From contig WPDH01000013.1 in assembly GCA_019137255.1 (NCBI GenBank), positions 62,001 through 126,000 of the forward strand: a stretch of DNA of 64,000 bases, written 5' to 3'. How positions within the stretch are numbered: the stretch's first letter is position 1; the number at the start of each line of letters is the position of its first letter. The translations under genes were made by a program, and so were the position numbers. The notes under the pieces were generated by a model, which worked only from the letters and a program-made list of their open reading frames with translations, was not told where the DNA came from and did no database searches. This stretch comes from Corinectria fuckeliana (taxonomy: Eukaryota > Ascomycota > Sordariomycetes > Hypocreales > Nectriaceae). This document shows, one piece after another, positions 12,616-24,254 of this stretch.

Positions 12616-13767
12616 ATGCCCTCCTTCAAAATGTTTGCCAAGATTATTGCTCTTGCTGGCCTGGTCTCCGTTGCCAGTGCCCACATGAAGATCAGCAGCC
12701 CTGTCCCTTATGGCAACGACAACTTGAACAACTCGCCTCTTGATGCCAGCGGTTCAGACTTCCCTTGCAAGCTGCGTGACGGTGTCTATGACGCTCAGGG
12801 AGCTAGCAACGTCTACGCTCAGGGAAGTACTCAGAAGCTGGCGTTCATCGGTACGGCCGTTCATGGCGGTGGATCTTGCCAGATTTCCATCACCACGGAC
12901 AAAGAGCCCGACGCAAACTCGGTCTGGAAGGTTATCAAGTCCATTGAGGGTGGGTGCCCCGCCAAGGGAGAGGAGGGAAACATCGGTGACGATGCCAACG
13001 CCGCGGACCCTTACTCATATGACTACACCATTCCCTCTGAGCTGGCTGCTGGCGATTACACCCTTGCCTGGACCTGGTTCAACAAGGTTGGTAACCGCGA
13101 GATGTACATGAACTGTGCTCCCCTCACTGTTACCGGCGACGGTGGTTCCAAAGACCACTTAGACACTCTCCCAGACATGTTCGTCGCCAACATTGGCAAC
13201 GACTGCGGTGTCCCTATTGCCAAGGATGTCCAGTTCCCCGATCCTGGCGATGATGTCGATCGTTTCAATGGAGCGACTGATGCTTTCGCTGCTCCCACGG
13301 GCGACGGTTGTGCGGCTACCGCTACTGGTGCTCCAGCCACTACTCCGGCCCCCACTACCACTGCTGCCCCTGTCACTACTACTGCCCCTACAGACGCCGA
13401 TCAGTCCTCCGAAAGTGCTCCTGGAGGCGTCTTCATTACCGTCTCTGATGAGCCAGCTACCACTGCTGCTCCCGTTGCTAGCACTCCTGTCGCCTCTGAC
13501 ACCCCCGCAGCCACTTCCTCTGTGCCTGACTCTGGCTCTGGCTCTGGCTCTGGCTCCAGCTTCTCCGCTGGCACTGCCTGCTCCGCCGAGGGCGAGTGGA
13601 ACTGCATCAGCGGTACTTCTTTCCAGCGATGCGCGAGCGGTGCGTGGACAGAGCCCCAGGCTCTTTCGGATGGTGTGAGCTGCACGCCTGGCCAATCCGC
13701 CGACATTGCCCTTTCTGCCAAGAGGGGCGTGATGAGAATGCGCCGCTCTATGCGCATTCGCGGGTAA
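12616..13767 (+). CDS. Secreted AA11-type lytic polysaccharide monooxygenase with C-terminal X278-like module
   Basis: AA11 LPMOs are copper enzymes that oxidatively cleave chitin. This single exon encodes 383 aa. A signal peptide (residues 1-22, hydrophobic core IIALAGLVSVASA) should be cleaved just before H23, leaving the N-terminal copper histidine. The second brace histidine is H83 in TAVHGGGSCQ and the axial tyrosine is Y164 in NREMYMNC. Counted from the mature terminus these are 1, 61 and 142, close to the spacing I recall for Aspergillus oryzae AA11. A Ser/Thr/Pro/Ala-rich linker (about 223-320) leads to a small Cys-rich module (321-358, with EWNC and FQRCASGAW) like the X278 domain found on AA11 proteins. 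An odd basic tail follows (AKRGVMRMRRSMRIRG). The frame stays open 132 codons upstream, but only the 12616 ATG puts a signal peptide at the start. The substrate is inferred, not shown. Confidence 0.85.
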   Translation: MPSFKMFAKIIALAGLVSVASAHMKISSPVPYGNDNLNNSPLDASGSDFPCKLRDGVYDAQGASNVYAQGSTQKLAFIGTAVHGGGSCQISITTDKEPDANSVWKVIKSIEGGCPAKGEEGNIGDDANAADPYSYDYTIPSELAAGDYTLAWTWFNKVGNREMYMNCAPLTVTGDGGSKDHLDTLPDMFVANIGNDCGVPIAKDVQFPDPGDDVDRFNGATDAFAAPTGDGCAATATGAPATTPAPTTTAAPVTTTAPTDADQSSESAPGGVFITVSDEPATTAAPVASTPVASDTPAATSSVPDSGSGSGSGSSFSAGTACSAEGEWNCISGTSFQRCASGAWTEPQALSDGVSCTPGQSADIALSAKRGVMRMRRSMRIRG

Positions 13768-14250
13768 AATCAATTTTAGAGAAGATATCATCATTGGGCT
13801 GGCTAGGACTCAGGGGTACAGGGAACGAGGCGTACAATTATTGGATATGTGGCGCTGCTATAGAACGGACTTTGGCTCACGTGTAAATATTATTTTACTT
13901 TCATTCAGACACGAGTTGGACATCTTACATCCATCCACTCAATGTACAACTACAAATCACAATCAACAATCAATTCTCAAATTATATTCCATTACCTCTC
14001 AAAGGAGGTCTCAGTGAGCCTACCTCTTCTTTAGCAATTAGGTATCAACATAGCATCCATCATTGAGACTTTGAAAGCAGTGAACTCTTGATTTCCAGTG
14101 AGAAAAATTGCCTCTGAAGTACAGTCAGTGTTTACTTCAAGGGTCTGGATTCACGTTGGCATCACACAGTATTTATTTACAATTAAAACATTCGTCATTC
14201 TTTATTCGCTGATTCATAGTCTACTGTAGTGGTCTATCATGGATGCAGGC
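13768..14250. other. Convergent 3' intergenic region, AT-rich
   Basis: This 483-bp spacer lies between the tail-to-tail stops of the AA11 and DUF3433 genes. It is AT-rich, as expected for two 3' untranslated regions with cleavage and polyadenylation signals. It holds no coding frame worth reporting. Confidence 0.5.
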
Positions 14251-17200
14251 TCACACCCACATCCCGCTCTTAACCAGCTGATTTTCACGAGGAAAGAGTT
14301 GAGTTCCTAGGCAGTGTAAAAGACCGCTCTCGTCCCTGAGTGATGCTGGATCGATGCGAACCACGTGAGGATCCACCTCAACACCTATATGTACCTCTCC
14401 ATCAAGTCCGATGTACCGTCCAAAACTGAACGTTCGAGACCCTGGTCTTATTTTCCTATCGTATGAGGGACTCACGAGTCTACTCGAAGAAACGTATGCG
14501 AGAATGGAGCCCAAAGTGGTCGGCATACGTGGCAGGACAGAGCCAACGCCGCGGGCATAAAATATCAGTGCAACGACAACGTTCAAACCAAGAATGGTCA
14601 GCGTAATAATGTACGAGGCATCTTCCATGAAAATCCTGGTTTCCTTTGTGTGCCGAGTGGCTGTGATTGGCTTGCCGACATCGTTGTGATCGAAGAGTTG
14701 TTGGTTCAAGCTCAGTAGAATCGCAAAAAGTCGACGGTAAACGTCCTCCACCAGTGGAACCATTCTGTTGGGGTCAGGAACTGGCATTTGGGGATCAAGC
14801 ACTGATCGAGATCCCATTTCGATCATCAGGAAATAGTTCATCCAGCCTTGGGAAAGGGTGTCGTTGTGCCATTTGGCGAAAGGCTGGTCCCATTGGTAGT
14901 TCACCTGCTTAAACACCTCCCGGGCCTGGTTTTCCGAGTCGGCGTAGCCAAGATTTTCTCTCAAGTCGCTTGTCCTTTTATAGGATAGAACATGCCCTTC
15001 CGAATCAATAGTGACATTGAACATGGCTGTTTCCAAAATTGGGCGGCAGATCAGGAGACTCGCTTCTACCGTTCCGTTGATATCCTGGCCCTCGGGAGTC
15101 CGTCCCCATCCCATGATCAACGGTCTTTCGCAACTTCTAGGTCCATTGGCCGGATTCAGAGTCTTGCAGTACTCTGCGGCTGACACACCGCTAGAGCGAG
15201 TTATAGGCTTTCGGATGTCGATGCTTGCAGCCTCGAGAGGCTTTCGGCATTGCTGAGGATCCTCGACTATAGTTGATATCGGTAATTGGAAAGGAGCTAT
15301 TGGTGTGCAATTTGAACTGGCTCCAAACCCTCTTGTAGTCAAAGTGTACGTGTTTCCTTTTTCCTTTAGGCCAGAACTAGAGATTGTATATCTCTGGAAG
15401 AAATATTCTTGTGAGACCCACGGTGGGAGTGTGGTTCCAGCCGTCATATTCGCCAAAGCGACGTACATGTGGTCCTGGTATATCGTTGAAGAGACGAGAT
15501 TACTGCTGAGTGCTGAGTAGAGGTTGAAAACTGAATGGTTGTCGAACCTGGGCCCGAATGCTGGTTGGAAGGCTTCCTGATATTTGGCTATCATCGGGCG
15601 CTCGTTGAACAAAGAACCTAGCCCAACAGCAAGAACATTGGCCAACAAGGCCATTGTACATATCAGAACTAGAAGGAAATGCCTTGACTTGATTGCTCTG
15701 AAGAAGACAAGTTGAGGAGGCAGAGAAGTATAAGTGGCGTCTATCGAGATTGTCGACTTTGCTCTCCCTTCCCATAGGTTCTTAAACGGCTGAAGCACAC
15801 AGAGCATTCTGTTCAATAACACCCAGAATGGTTCAATCAATGTTGCAAATATCGTGGGGATATAATTTTCTAAGAGTTGCAAAATCTCGAAGTTTTCAGA
15901 CGGGCGATAGAGTCCTAGTCATTGTTAATCGTCAGCTCATTCGAATTTCTAGAAGGTGCTTACCTTTGAGTATCTTTTCCTGCTCTTTCAAGTAACAGAG
16001 GCCGGCGATCCCGGCGACGAGAATCACCACAAAAATGGACCCAGTCCATCTCCTCAGTACCCATGGTTGTACGGGTTTGTAATAGCCCTTTTGGAGAGTT
16101 ACACTCCGTTGATTCGAGTGTGACGAGTCCCGCTGGGATATATCGATAACAACACGGGCACATTTTGAAGGACCGTCATAGAGAAGCCGGAACTCGTCGT
16201 TTCTAAACTGTTCCATGAGAAAGTGCTCATCGGCGTTGCCCATTGACTGGAAGAAGCAAAGAACCTCGGGACTATCTCGAAAGAGGTCGATATGCCTTCC
16301 CAACGACGATGGATTCATCGGCAAGTTGCTCAGGGCGGTGCGAGTAAACCAGAGTATTAGAGCCGTGAAAACCGCAACAAGGCCCAACAGGCACTCAACA
16401 GACGTTGCAAAAGCCCTACTAACAACTACACCTTGAAGAAGAAATTTGACTGATGCGGTGTGGCTTAAGACATCCGTGTTGTTGGCGAGAAGTTCGTTGA
16501 CAGCAACAGAAAACAGGTGTTGGTGAGCATCGTAATAAATGTCTGCAAGTGTTTCTGGTGACGAGTAGTCGGTAGTTGGTAAATCTCGCCCTGCCAAAGC
16601 AAAGCCGACCATATTGGAGACAGGCTGTGTAAGGTTAGTGCCATTCAGACGCGGATGCTGCTCAACAACGCTGTTGAACGGCCAATCTCTAGTTGTGAGA
16701 TTATAAGACATTCCGTTTCCAAGAAGGTATTCGAATGCAGTAGTATTCAACTCCTTCTCGGTCAGGAGTTCTCGCGGCGATAGAGCTTGGAAGGAATCGT
16801 TGACGGGTTCGAAGCTTGAGGAGACCATTGTCACGAGGACTTGCTGCTTATAATATTGAGGCTGACAATAGAGGGCTGTTATGTTAAAGTCCGGGTCTGT
16901 CGCATTAGAACCCACAACTGTTGTCGCCCAAACAGCCAGGAACTGGTGAGTTGAGTTGGGGGATTTCGGGCAGTCTGGTCCAGCCAAGAAATAATCCGAG
17001 TACGCGCTGGAGTAATAGCCAATATAGAACATTGAATAATTTGCGTATTGGCTAAAGGATATAGTTGTATTGCATCCCTGGCCGTTGAGGAAGTTGATGA
17101 ACCCCTTGCCATGGAGTCCGTTGTTTTCCATCTCCGCTGGCCAGCAACTTAACTCGGTCGAAAGTTTTGTTGTCTCTGCCGTCCAGTTCGTCGCGACCGT

Positions 17201-18060
17201 GGCAGGCGCGGGATCTTCTTCGATGTAGAATGGCAGCAACGCATACTTAGATGTCGTGAACGAAGGGTATGGTTGCCCCAACCACCCAATCGCGTAACCA
17301 GTGTTGAGAACTTTCGGGCTGAGGAGAGCTTCCTGCTCAAGGAGGGGGCGTAGCTGTGATCTCGTCTCGATGTTGGCCTGCGCTGTCTGGGGAACAGCAC
17401 TCGTACCCAGCAAAGCACTTTGCAGGGGAGTGAGCAGCCAGAAAACGATAACCATGGCAGTCCCCGCAAAGAAGACGGGCCAGTGTCTAGACCGACGTCA
17501 GCCCATGGCAATCCAAGCAGGAACGGGTCTTACTTCTTTCTGGCAGCTTTGAATGGCACTGAAGCAACAAAGTCGTACTGGTAGTCCAGCAAGATCGAAT
17601 CCTCGGCCTTGGCGCCGTTCGGCTTCGAGAGCTCAAACCACGGCTGCATTCGTTTCGCGTCCAGATCGATCCAGCTCCAGACGATGCTGTACAGAACAGC
17701 TATGATGTTGGGCACGTAGAGGTAGCTCCATTTGGCGTACTTGGGTATGTCGTCTAAGGATGGCGATAAGGCCAAGCCGCCCTGGGCCTTGCTTCGCTGG
17801 GCGAGAGTCTCGATGGCGGCGCCGAGGAGGAGGGTGAGAACGGCAACTCCAACGAGAATCGGCGTTGACAAGGAGAGAGGTTTCCAACCGGGCTCTGGCT
17901 CTGGCTCCTCTTCGTAGGCCACGGTTTTGACGCTCGGGAGCGGCTTGGGCTTTTCGCTGGCCATCTGTTTTGCTCCGTTCCTACCCTTCTTGTTGGCGGC
18001 AGACTCGACGGTGACATTGTAGGACACGTTGTGTGCCACCTGCTCCCAGATGGAAACCAT
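14251..18060 (-). CDS. DUF3433-family multi-pass membrane protein
   Basis: The family is fungal and of unknown function. Three exons are joined on the minus strand: 17534-18060, 15964-17486 and 14251-15914, giving 1,237 aa. The introns are 47 and 49 nt, each with a GCTGACG branch point. The first join restores VPFKAARKKHWPVFF and the second restores LKGLYRPSENF, both typical of DUF3433. The opening GWKPLSL precedes a transmembrane stretch. About eight hydrophobic segments are visible, in two sets separated by long, probably extracytoplasmic loops containing several N-x-S/T sites. This fits the duplicated architecture of the family. The start is uncertain: ATG at 18060 (MVSIWEQ) is used, but ATG at 17964 (MASEKPKPLPS) would give a shorter, more family-like N-terminus. 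Localisation to the plasma membrane or vacuole is a guess. Confidence 0.85.
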
Positions 18061-20253
18061 CTCGGAGACGAGAACCCGGGCAGGCGAAAGGAACAAAGGG
18101 CAACAAGGGAAATAGTGGCCGGCCACTGGAGAGTTAGAAGAAAAAGAAATCCAAGACAGAAGAGACGGGTCATGATGGAGCGAGCCGCAGCTGAGCGGAC
18201 GTTCACTAATAAAGACCTTCTCTCTCAGGTTGTCATGGATATCAACCCACTCCAAGAGCCGGGTCCGTGATGGTCCATCGTCAGAGCCAACAGACACACG
18301 GGAACGAGGTTAACAGTTACTGCGGTAAGATGGGAGCGCTGCCGTTAGGGTCAGTTCAAACTGCATGTTGGGCGAACGTTCTCCTTCCGAAACACGAAAG
18401 CACGCCAGATCCGGATCCATGAGCAGAGTCGAGTCAATCTATTTAGGCGCCGCCGGCTCACATCCGACCAATTCGAGTGCTTCGACGGTCCAATATTCGC
18501 ATCCAGCCCCATGCTCCTCCACAACCTGCCCCCCCTGTCTGTCCCCTGTATTCTTAGAGGCGGCCGCATCTGAAGCTGCCTCGAGATTGAAGGCCCGAGC
18601 CCCCGGACCAAACCTCACAATCATGCGACCATGTGTCCAGCCAGTAACAAGGGTGATACGTTGAGCAGCCGTTTGAGGAGCAGACCGCCAAATTCGCCTC
18701 AAATGCGGGATGCTAAAAAGCCATCTCCAGACAGAGGGCGTCGACTCGCTGGCAGTGGCTGATTGGCCTGCGAGCTTCTATTTCGAACGGGTAGGCGCCG
18801 AGCCTAGAGCAAGCGTGGCTCATCTTTGACACGCTAAGATCCAGCGTTCCATCTGCAAGGGGCACGCATGATGCGATGGAGGCTGAATGAGATATTATGT
18901 AGTATATGAAGCAGGTCGACCTCATGTTCTCAATGCAAGGTGAGCGGTGCAGGTTGATGATGTAAGTAGAAGGTAGATTTGTATTGTATGGCGCGGGGAC
19001 ACGGCATCTTTAGAATAAGGACACGTGAATATATAGTCTCGTTCCTGCCCTTTAGTGAGTGGTCAAGTCACTCAAGGTGGTAGAATACACGTCTACGTAC
19101 AAATCCCTCTCGCTACGGTGATAACAGTAGCTGAGGTATAGCATTCCCAATCTTACACAAATCAGAACAAAGACCGGAGTATTCGTAAGACATTTGTTAA
19201 TTAATAGGCATACAAATCTGTAGTGAAGCTCCTCAAAAAACACGCTTCTCTGTTTACCCACACAGCAAAGATGGCCTGTTCATGACCCCTTCAGCTATTC
19301 CCTGTTATGTTTCCAACGCCGCACACACGATATGCATTGATACTTGCGCCTTCAGGTATTCAACAGCAACTATATTTGTATGCCAACAATGACTTAAACT
19401 ATTGACAGAGCCGTCAACAATATCACACTACTGGATGATATATACGTGTCATAATCATCTTGAACCTCGCCTTCCAACTTTACTTACCCTACACAAAGAT
19501 CCCGAAAAACCCTTGCAGACCAGATACAATCACATCCCCACCACACATGAACCTCCACTGATCTGCTACCGCACGTCTCCCGTTCACCTCCAATCAGGTT
19601 ACAGAGAACTCACGTCACCACTTGGGGAGAGGTATGTTTCTCCGTCTGCGGCTGCACGCACTTTGCACATTCTCAACACTACTAACCACGCTCTCATAAC
19701 GTCAAGTATCAATGTTTTCATTGACCACAAAACAAGACTAGAGACTTGAATTCCAATCGTGATGCTTAATTGTACAATAAATTAACATTGTTCCATCTCT
19801 ACAGGCCAAGGGACCTGGCGTCCATCCCCTCGCGACCTGCATGTCCACTCATCCTCTCTCTCTCTCTCCAACTCCGTTGCTCTCTACCCTGCTCTGTCCT
19901 TCCCTATTTGAAATTGGAGGCGAAGAAAATAGGAATAACCACGACAAGGTGGAATGCGGTATGCTGCCCCACTCGTCCGTATAATACTCCCTCCGACGTA
20001 GACCGCCGTTCCGGCAGCCAGAAAAGTATTCCGCCCGTCGGAAAATAAAATATAATAATGGGCTCTTCGCGTGTTCGACACGACGCCACCAACGCCGAAA
20101 TGTTTTTACCAGTGCAAGAGTCACCTCTTAGGGGAGTTGCGCAGAAAATTAAGAGTCTCATGCCATCGTTGTCTGTATGCCAGTGCCAGTGTAAGCTCTT
20201 CGTTCACCCAACCGCTTGTCGTCGTTGCTGTTGCTGTTGTCCCTCGTGGGTGC
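18061..20253. other. Gene-free region between DUF3433 gene and smi1
   Basis: This is about 2.2 kb. It should hold the DUF3433 promoter on the left and the smi1 3' region on the right. A (CT)n run lies at 19854-19868. A minus-strand frame at 18439-18702 (87 codons) has no ATG and no recognisable family. The middle part (about 18950-19800) is fairly AT-rich. I see no RNA gene or mobile element. Confidence 0.5.
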
Positions 20254-21984
20254 TCAGATCTCAATCGTCTTCATAGACTCGTCTGCCGTCTCGGGCTGCT
20301 TTCCGTTCGCCTTGGGCACCTCAATATCCTTATCCTTGCGGAGGTCCGATTCTGCCAGGGGCGGAGTGTCGACCTTTGGGCCTTTGCTTTCGTTGCTCTG
20401 CCGAGGAGTCTCGACCTCAACCAGCTTGTCAGGCTCAATAATGCCGCTTGCAATCTCCGGGATGGCCGATTCCTCCGTCACTCTACTCAGAGGGGTAGCA
20501 CCCTTTCCGTAGCCTGGTCGCGGACTCGTCAGGGGAGACGAGCCGCTGAGGCGCTGCATCGACCGTCCGCGGGCGTCGCCTTCGATAGGGCTGGCGTAGG
20601 GTGACGAGGAGCGAGAGCCGATGGGAGAGTTGGACTTGCCCCGAGCGCCCATGGATTTCCGGTTGGCGGCTCGGCGTCCGTACTTTTGGTCCATCCTCCA
20701 TCGCAGAATGCTGAAATAGGGGGGCTCAACTCGCGTCTCCTTAAACTCTCGCAGCTTGAGCTCGTTGGTGTCCTCGTCCACGTACCACTTGCCGCTGTTG
20801 AGATCCTCCGCAACGACGGACAGTAGCGCCGCCCAGGAACGAGCTACGACGTACTTGGTGTCGAAATCGCGGCCGAACAAGATGATTTGGCCCCACTGGC
20901 CACCGGGACCAGGGGCCAAGTCGACGGCAAGGTTGTTACCGCCCCAGTCTCGTACCAGGGGAATCCAGCCGGCATGCGCGTAGGCCTTCTGGACGCTGTT
21001 GGGAGGTACGCAGCTCTGGCGGGAAATGAGGTCCTGGCGCCAGACGCCGGGGTTGTTGCTGCCGCCGCCACCTTGCCTCGACGAAGACGCCTCACTGCTG
21101 CCGCCAAATGCCTTGGAGGGTGTGGCAGGTTTCGCGACGGTGGTCTCGAGCAGGTACTGATGGTTGACCTTCCTCCAGTTCTCCCACTCTTGCACAATCT
21201 CCTCGCAGTCCAGTAGCATGGAGCTGAAGATGATTCCAGTCGGATTTCCTCCTCGTTCCTGGCCATCGTGGACCATTAGCGATTCTCGGACGTCTTGGGG
21301 AAGTGAGCAGTCTAGCTGATGCTCGAGGTCATTTAAATCATTGCTAGTGGCGCCTTCACAAAGCTGGTCGTACAATTCGGGGTAGTTCTCGTCGGCCCAA
21401 GCGTCTATCCGTCTCCACGAGTGAGCAACCGGGGGAGGAGGAGGCAGGCCGTCCTGGAAACTCTGCATTTGGACGTCTCCAGGGCTCTGGACCTCGAAGC
21501 CATCGCCTTGGCTGGCATTGCGCGCGGCAATGCCCCTCAGGCCGGGAGAATAGGGGGCGTTGCCGGGGCTTGTGGGTGTGTAGGGGGCGTTGCCGGAGGG
21601 GATAGAAAGGCCGTTGGAGGGGGATGCGCGACCAGACTCGTCGGAATAGGGGTATGGGGAAGATACGTCGTGTCGCGAGTCGGAGGCGGTGGCGACGCCA
21701 GTGAGGATGTCGCTTCGACCATTTTGCAGGGGGACGTGGCGGCCGGTGCGATGAGGAGAGTCGAAGGTAGAATCTGGTCGATTAGTTTATTAGCGGGAAG
21801 TCGCGCGGGAAGGGGATAAACAAAGCGAGCGCGCATACGTCTGTCATTGCTGGTCATGGCATGCCAGATTGAGCGGCATGCTTCACCGAAGCTGAGCGAG
21901 CATGAACAGTTAGCGATCGAGGACTGACGAGTTTGTGTTGCAAATGATGCAGGGGAAGGGAGATGGAGCGACTCACGAGTCCAT
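20254..21984 (-). CDS. smi1: Knr4/Smi1-family cell wall assembly regulator
   Basis: Smi1/Knr4 coordinates cell-wall synthesis with the cell-integrity and calcineurin pathways. Three coding exons are read on the minus strand: 21977-21984 (8 nt, ATGGACTC), 21839-21891 and 20254-21773, encoding 526 aa. The introns are 85 and 65 nt. The joins give MDSFGEACRSIWHAMTSNDR, then HSTFDSPHRTGR; the first segment is the conserved N-terminal signature of filamentous-fungal Smi1 proteins. A low-complexity region follows to about residue 120. The globular SMI1/KNR4 domain then begins near WRRIDAWADENYPELYDQL and includes the VHDGQE motif. The C-terminal third is Ser/Pro/Lys-rich and probably disordered, a feature of Knr4 hub proteins. 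A start at the internal methionine at 21468 would lose the conserved N-terminus, so the spliced model is preferred. Confidence 0.9.
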
Positions 21985-24254
21985 GGCAGCAGCAACAGGA
22001 GGCTCCAGGCCAGAAGAGCACGATGAAAAAGGAGGATGCGAGCCCGGTGCTATGTCTGGTGCTGAGTGGATCGGGAAGAGCTGCTGGGCGGGAAAAGGGG
22101 AGGAAAAGTCGCGGTGGCACCCGTTGTCGTGGACCAAATCACGGGGGAAGCAGGACCGAGTCGAGGGTGACCAGTGCCAGAGCCAATGCGAGTGCTAGAG
22201 CGAGTGGCAGCGCTGTTGTGCGTGAAGAGAGTGTCTGGAAAGCCGCCGCCACGCAAGTGATGCACCAAAGAATCCAGGGGAATGGAGCTCTGAGATGGAG
22301 GAGCGAGAAGAAAAGTGGAAGGGTGACGAGGGATGAGGTGGCTTCTGCCGCTCAGACGCGTGGGGTCGGAAGTGGAAGCAGAAGCTGAAGTAGAAGTGGG
22401 AATTCGGGGATCGGAAGTTTTTTTTTGGCGGTGGCGGCGATGATGACGAAGGGGAGAAGAGTAAGAAGAGAAGGGGAAAGAGAAGGAAGCAAGGGAAGAA
22501 GGGGAAGAAGGAGGACGCGGCTAAATCCCGTGGAGAGGATTCGATTGACGCGCGACGCAGCAGGGCAAGCAAGATTGACGGGAAAGAGGATGATGGATGA
22601 ATGATTCAAGACCAACTGGTTAAACAGGAAAACCCCTGGTCAATCAAGCCCCCGGGGCGGGTATGTGGAAGCCTCGTAATTAGGCGTTGGGATAGGTAGG
22701 TCTCCTGTTATTGTTCCATGACAGTAGCCGGAGCGCTGTGGAATTGTTGCTGCAGGTACTTTGCACACCCGCTATCGGCTCTATCGCGGGTTTGTACCGT
22801 GCTATAAAGAGCCCAGGTGGAGAAGGAGTAATAACTTGGGCTGCGGAAGTGATGAGATGGATCTCAGAGAGGGGCGGAAATAAAGTAGAAAAGGGGATAG
22901 GGGAAACGGATCCAACCACTCAAGTCCCAGGGAAGCATTGAAGATGAATGATCCTGGTCCCGAACGATGCAACGCTACGAAGCCGTCTGTGTGCTGCCTG
23001 TTTGATGAATGACAAAGTAAGTGCTGGATGAACGATATGCAAGCTTCCATTGTTCAGCAGGCACCAGCTAAAGAACAGCAACGTTGAACGAGCAAAGCAG
23101 CAGGGAAAAGGGGAAGAAGAGGAGGACGACGAGTATCAAACTGTGTTCAATGCCACCCGACACCGATGATGAAACGACACCTACGAAGGAAGTACTTGCC
23201 GTGCCTACTTAGGTACGCATTCAAGTAATTTAGCAAACCATGTCGCCGACAGTCCTCCCAAGATTTCAAGGACGACACTTGTTTTTATTATTCGGAATCA
23301 AACGTGTCTGAACCTGAATGAGGTGCCACTGGCACTGCGCGGCAACGCCTAACTAGCTCGCTCCTAGAGGCTAGCATCCATCACCGAATCCCAGGAGACA
23401 GGAAATCCAGGCGCACCATCTCCCGGGGGGGCCTCCACTCCGCTTAACCGGGCATCCATGGATCTTATTTTAGTGGCTGGGCTCAGTGGTTTCGAGGCGG
23501 CCGGGGCGAGCGGCGGGGGCTTGCATTGGCGCAACATGGACTGGACACAACCTAACTAGTAGCCTAAGCGCAGGCCCGCGGCACGAGTTGCATTGGATCC
23601 AATGCAAGGTACCGAGTTGTTGGAGTATCTATTGCACTGTCTGCACTGGTAGGCCGACGATACTCTGTACTCTGTATATGTACTACTAACGGGTGCATTT
23701 GTACAGACCTATCTAGGTAAGCAAGGTAGGCAACCGCTTTTCTGTCCCTCTGATGGTGGGTGAAGATCCATGATCCATCCATGCCCGCTGACCACTGACC
23801 GCCGCCCATTGATTGATATCTGGTAAATCAAGCCCCAGGGGGCTCCATCCAATCCCGCTCGACCATCAGATCTTATGGAGCATTTGCTTGTCTACGTAGG
23901 CCTACGTGTGTGTGCAGAGTGGGCAAAGCGGAGCGAAGTCGCCGCCGCCGCCGCAGCAGCAGCAAAACTCCACCACGCTGCAGAGCTGATCTGGCGCGGC
24001 ATGGCCGATCCAGCACAGCTGAACATTTGCAGCCTTGCCACTCGCAGGCGACTGGACTGGACTGTACGAAGTACATACTGTAGATGTGCAGCTGGGGAAT
24101 TCGCCTGGAGGTTCTGGAATCCATGTTTTGACTAATTAAATAACAGCAAAACCCGTCAGCCGCCAAGACGATATACATATTTCCTCCAAAGGGTCAACCT
24201 CCCCTTGGCAGTGGAGCCGAAATAATTAATAACGGGCTCCACGGTTTACCCTGT
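21985..24254. other. smi1 upstream region and gene-free spacer
   Basis: This is about 2.3 kb. The first 700 bp form the smi1 promoter and leader, including a polypurine tract listed separately. The remainder shows only short open frames without recognised families, plus an alanine-type GCC/GCA repeat near 23940-23965. I see no RNA gene or repeat boundary. Confidence 0.5.
22449..22514 (-). promoter_or_regulatory. Polypurine/polypyrimidine tract upstream of smi1
   Basis: Sixty-six bases are almost entirely A and G on the plus strand (interrupted by a single T and a single C), so they read as a pyrimidine tract on the smi1 coding strand. The tract lies 465-530 bp before the start codon. CT-rich tracts are common near fungal core promoters. 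A role here is inferred from position only. Confidence 0.45.

Noticed and set aside
18439..18702. Minus-strand frame of 87 codons with protein-like composition
   Set aside because: It has no ATG start, no recognisable family and no splice partner; it may be chance or a gene relic too small to judge.
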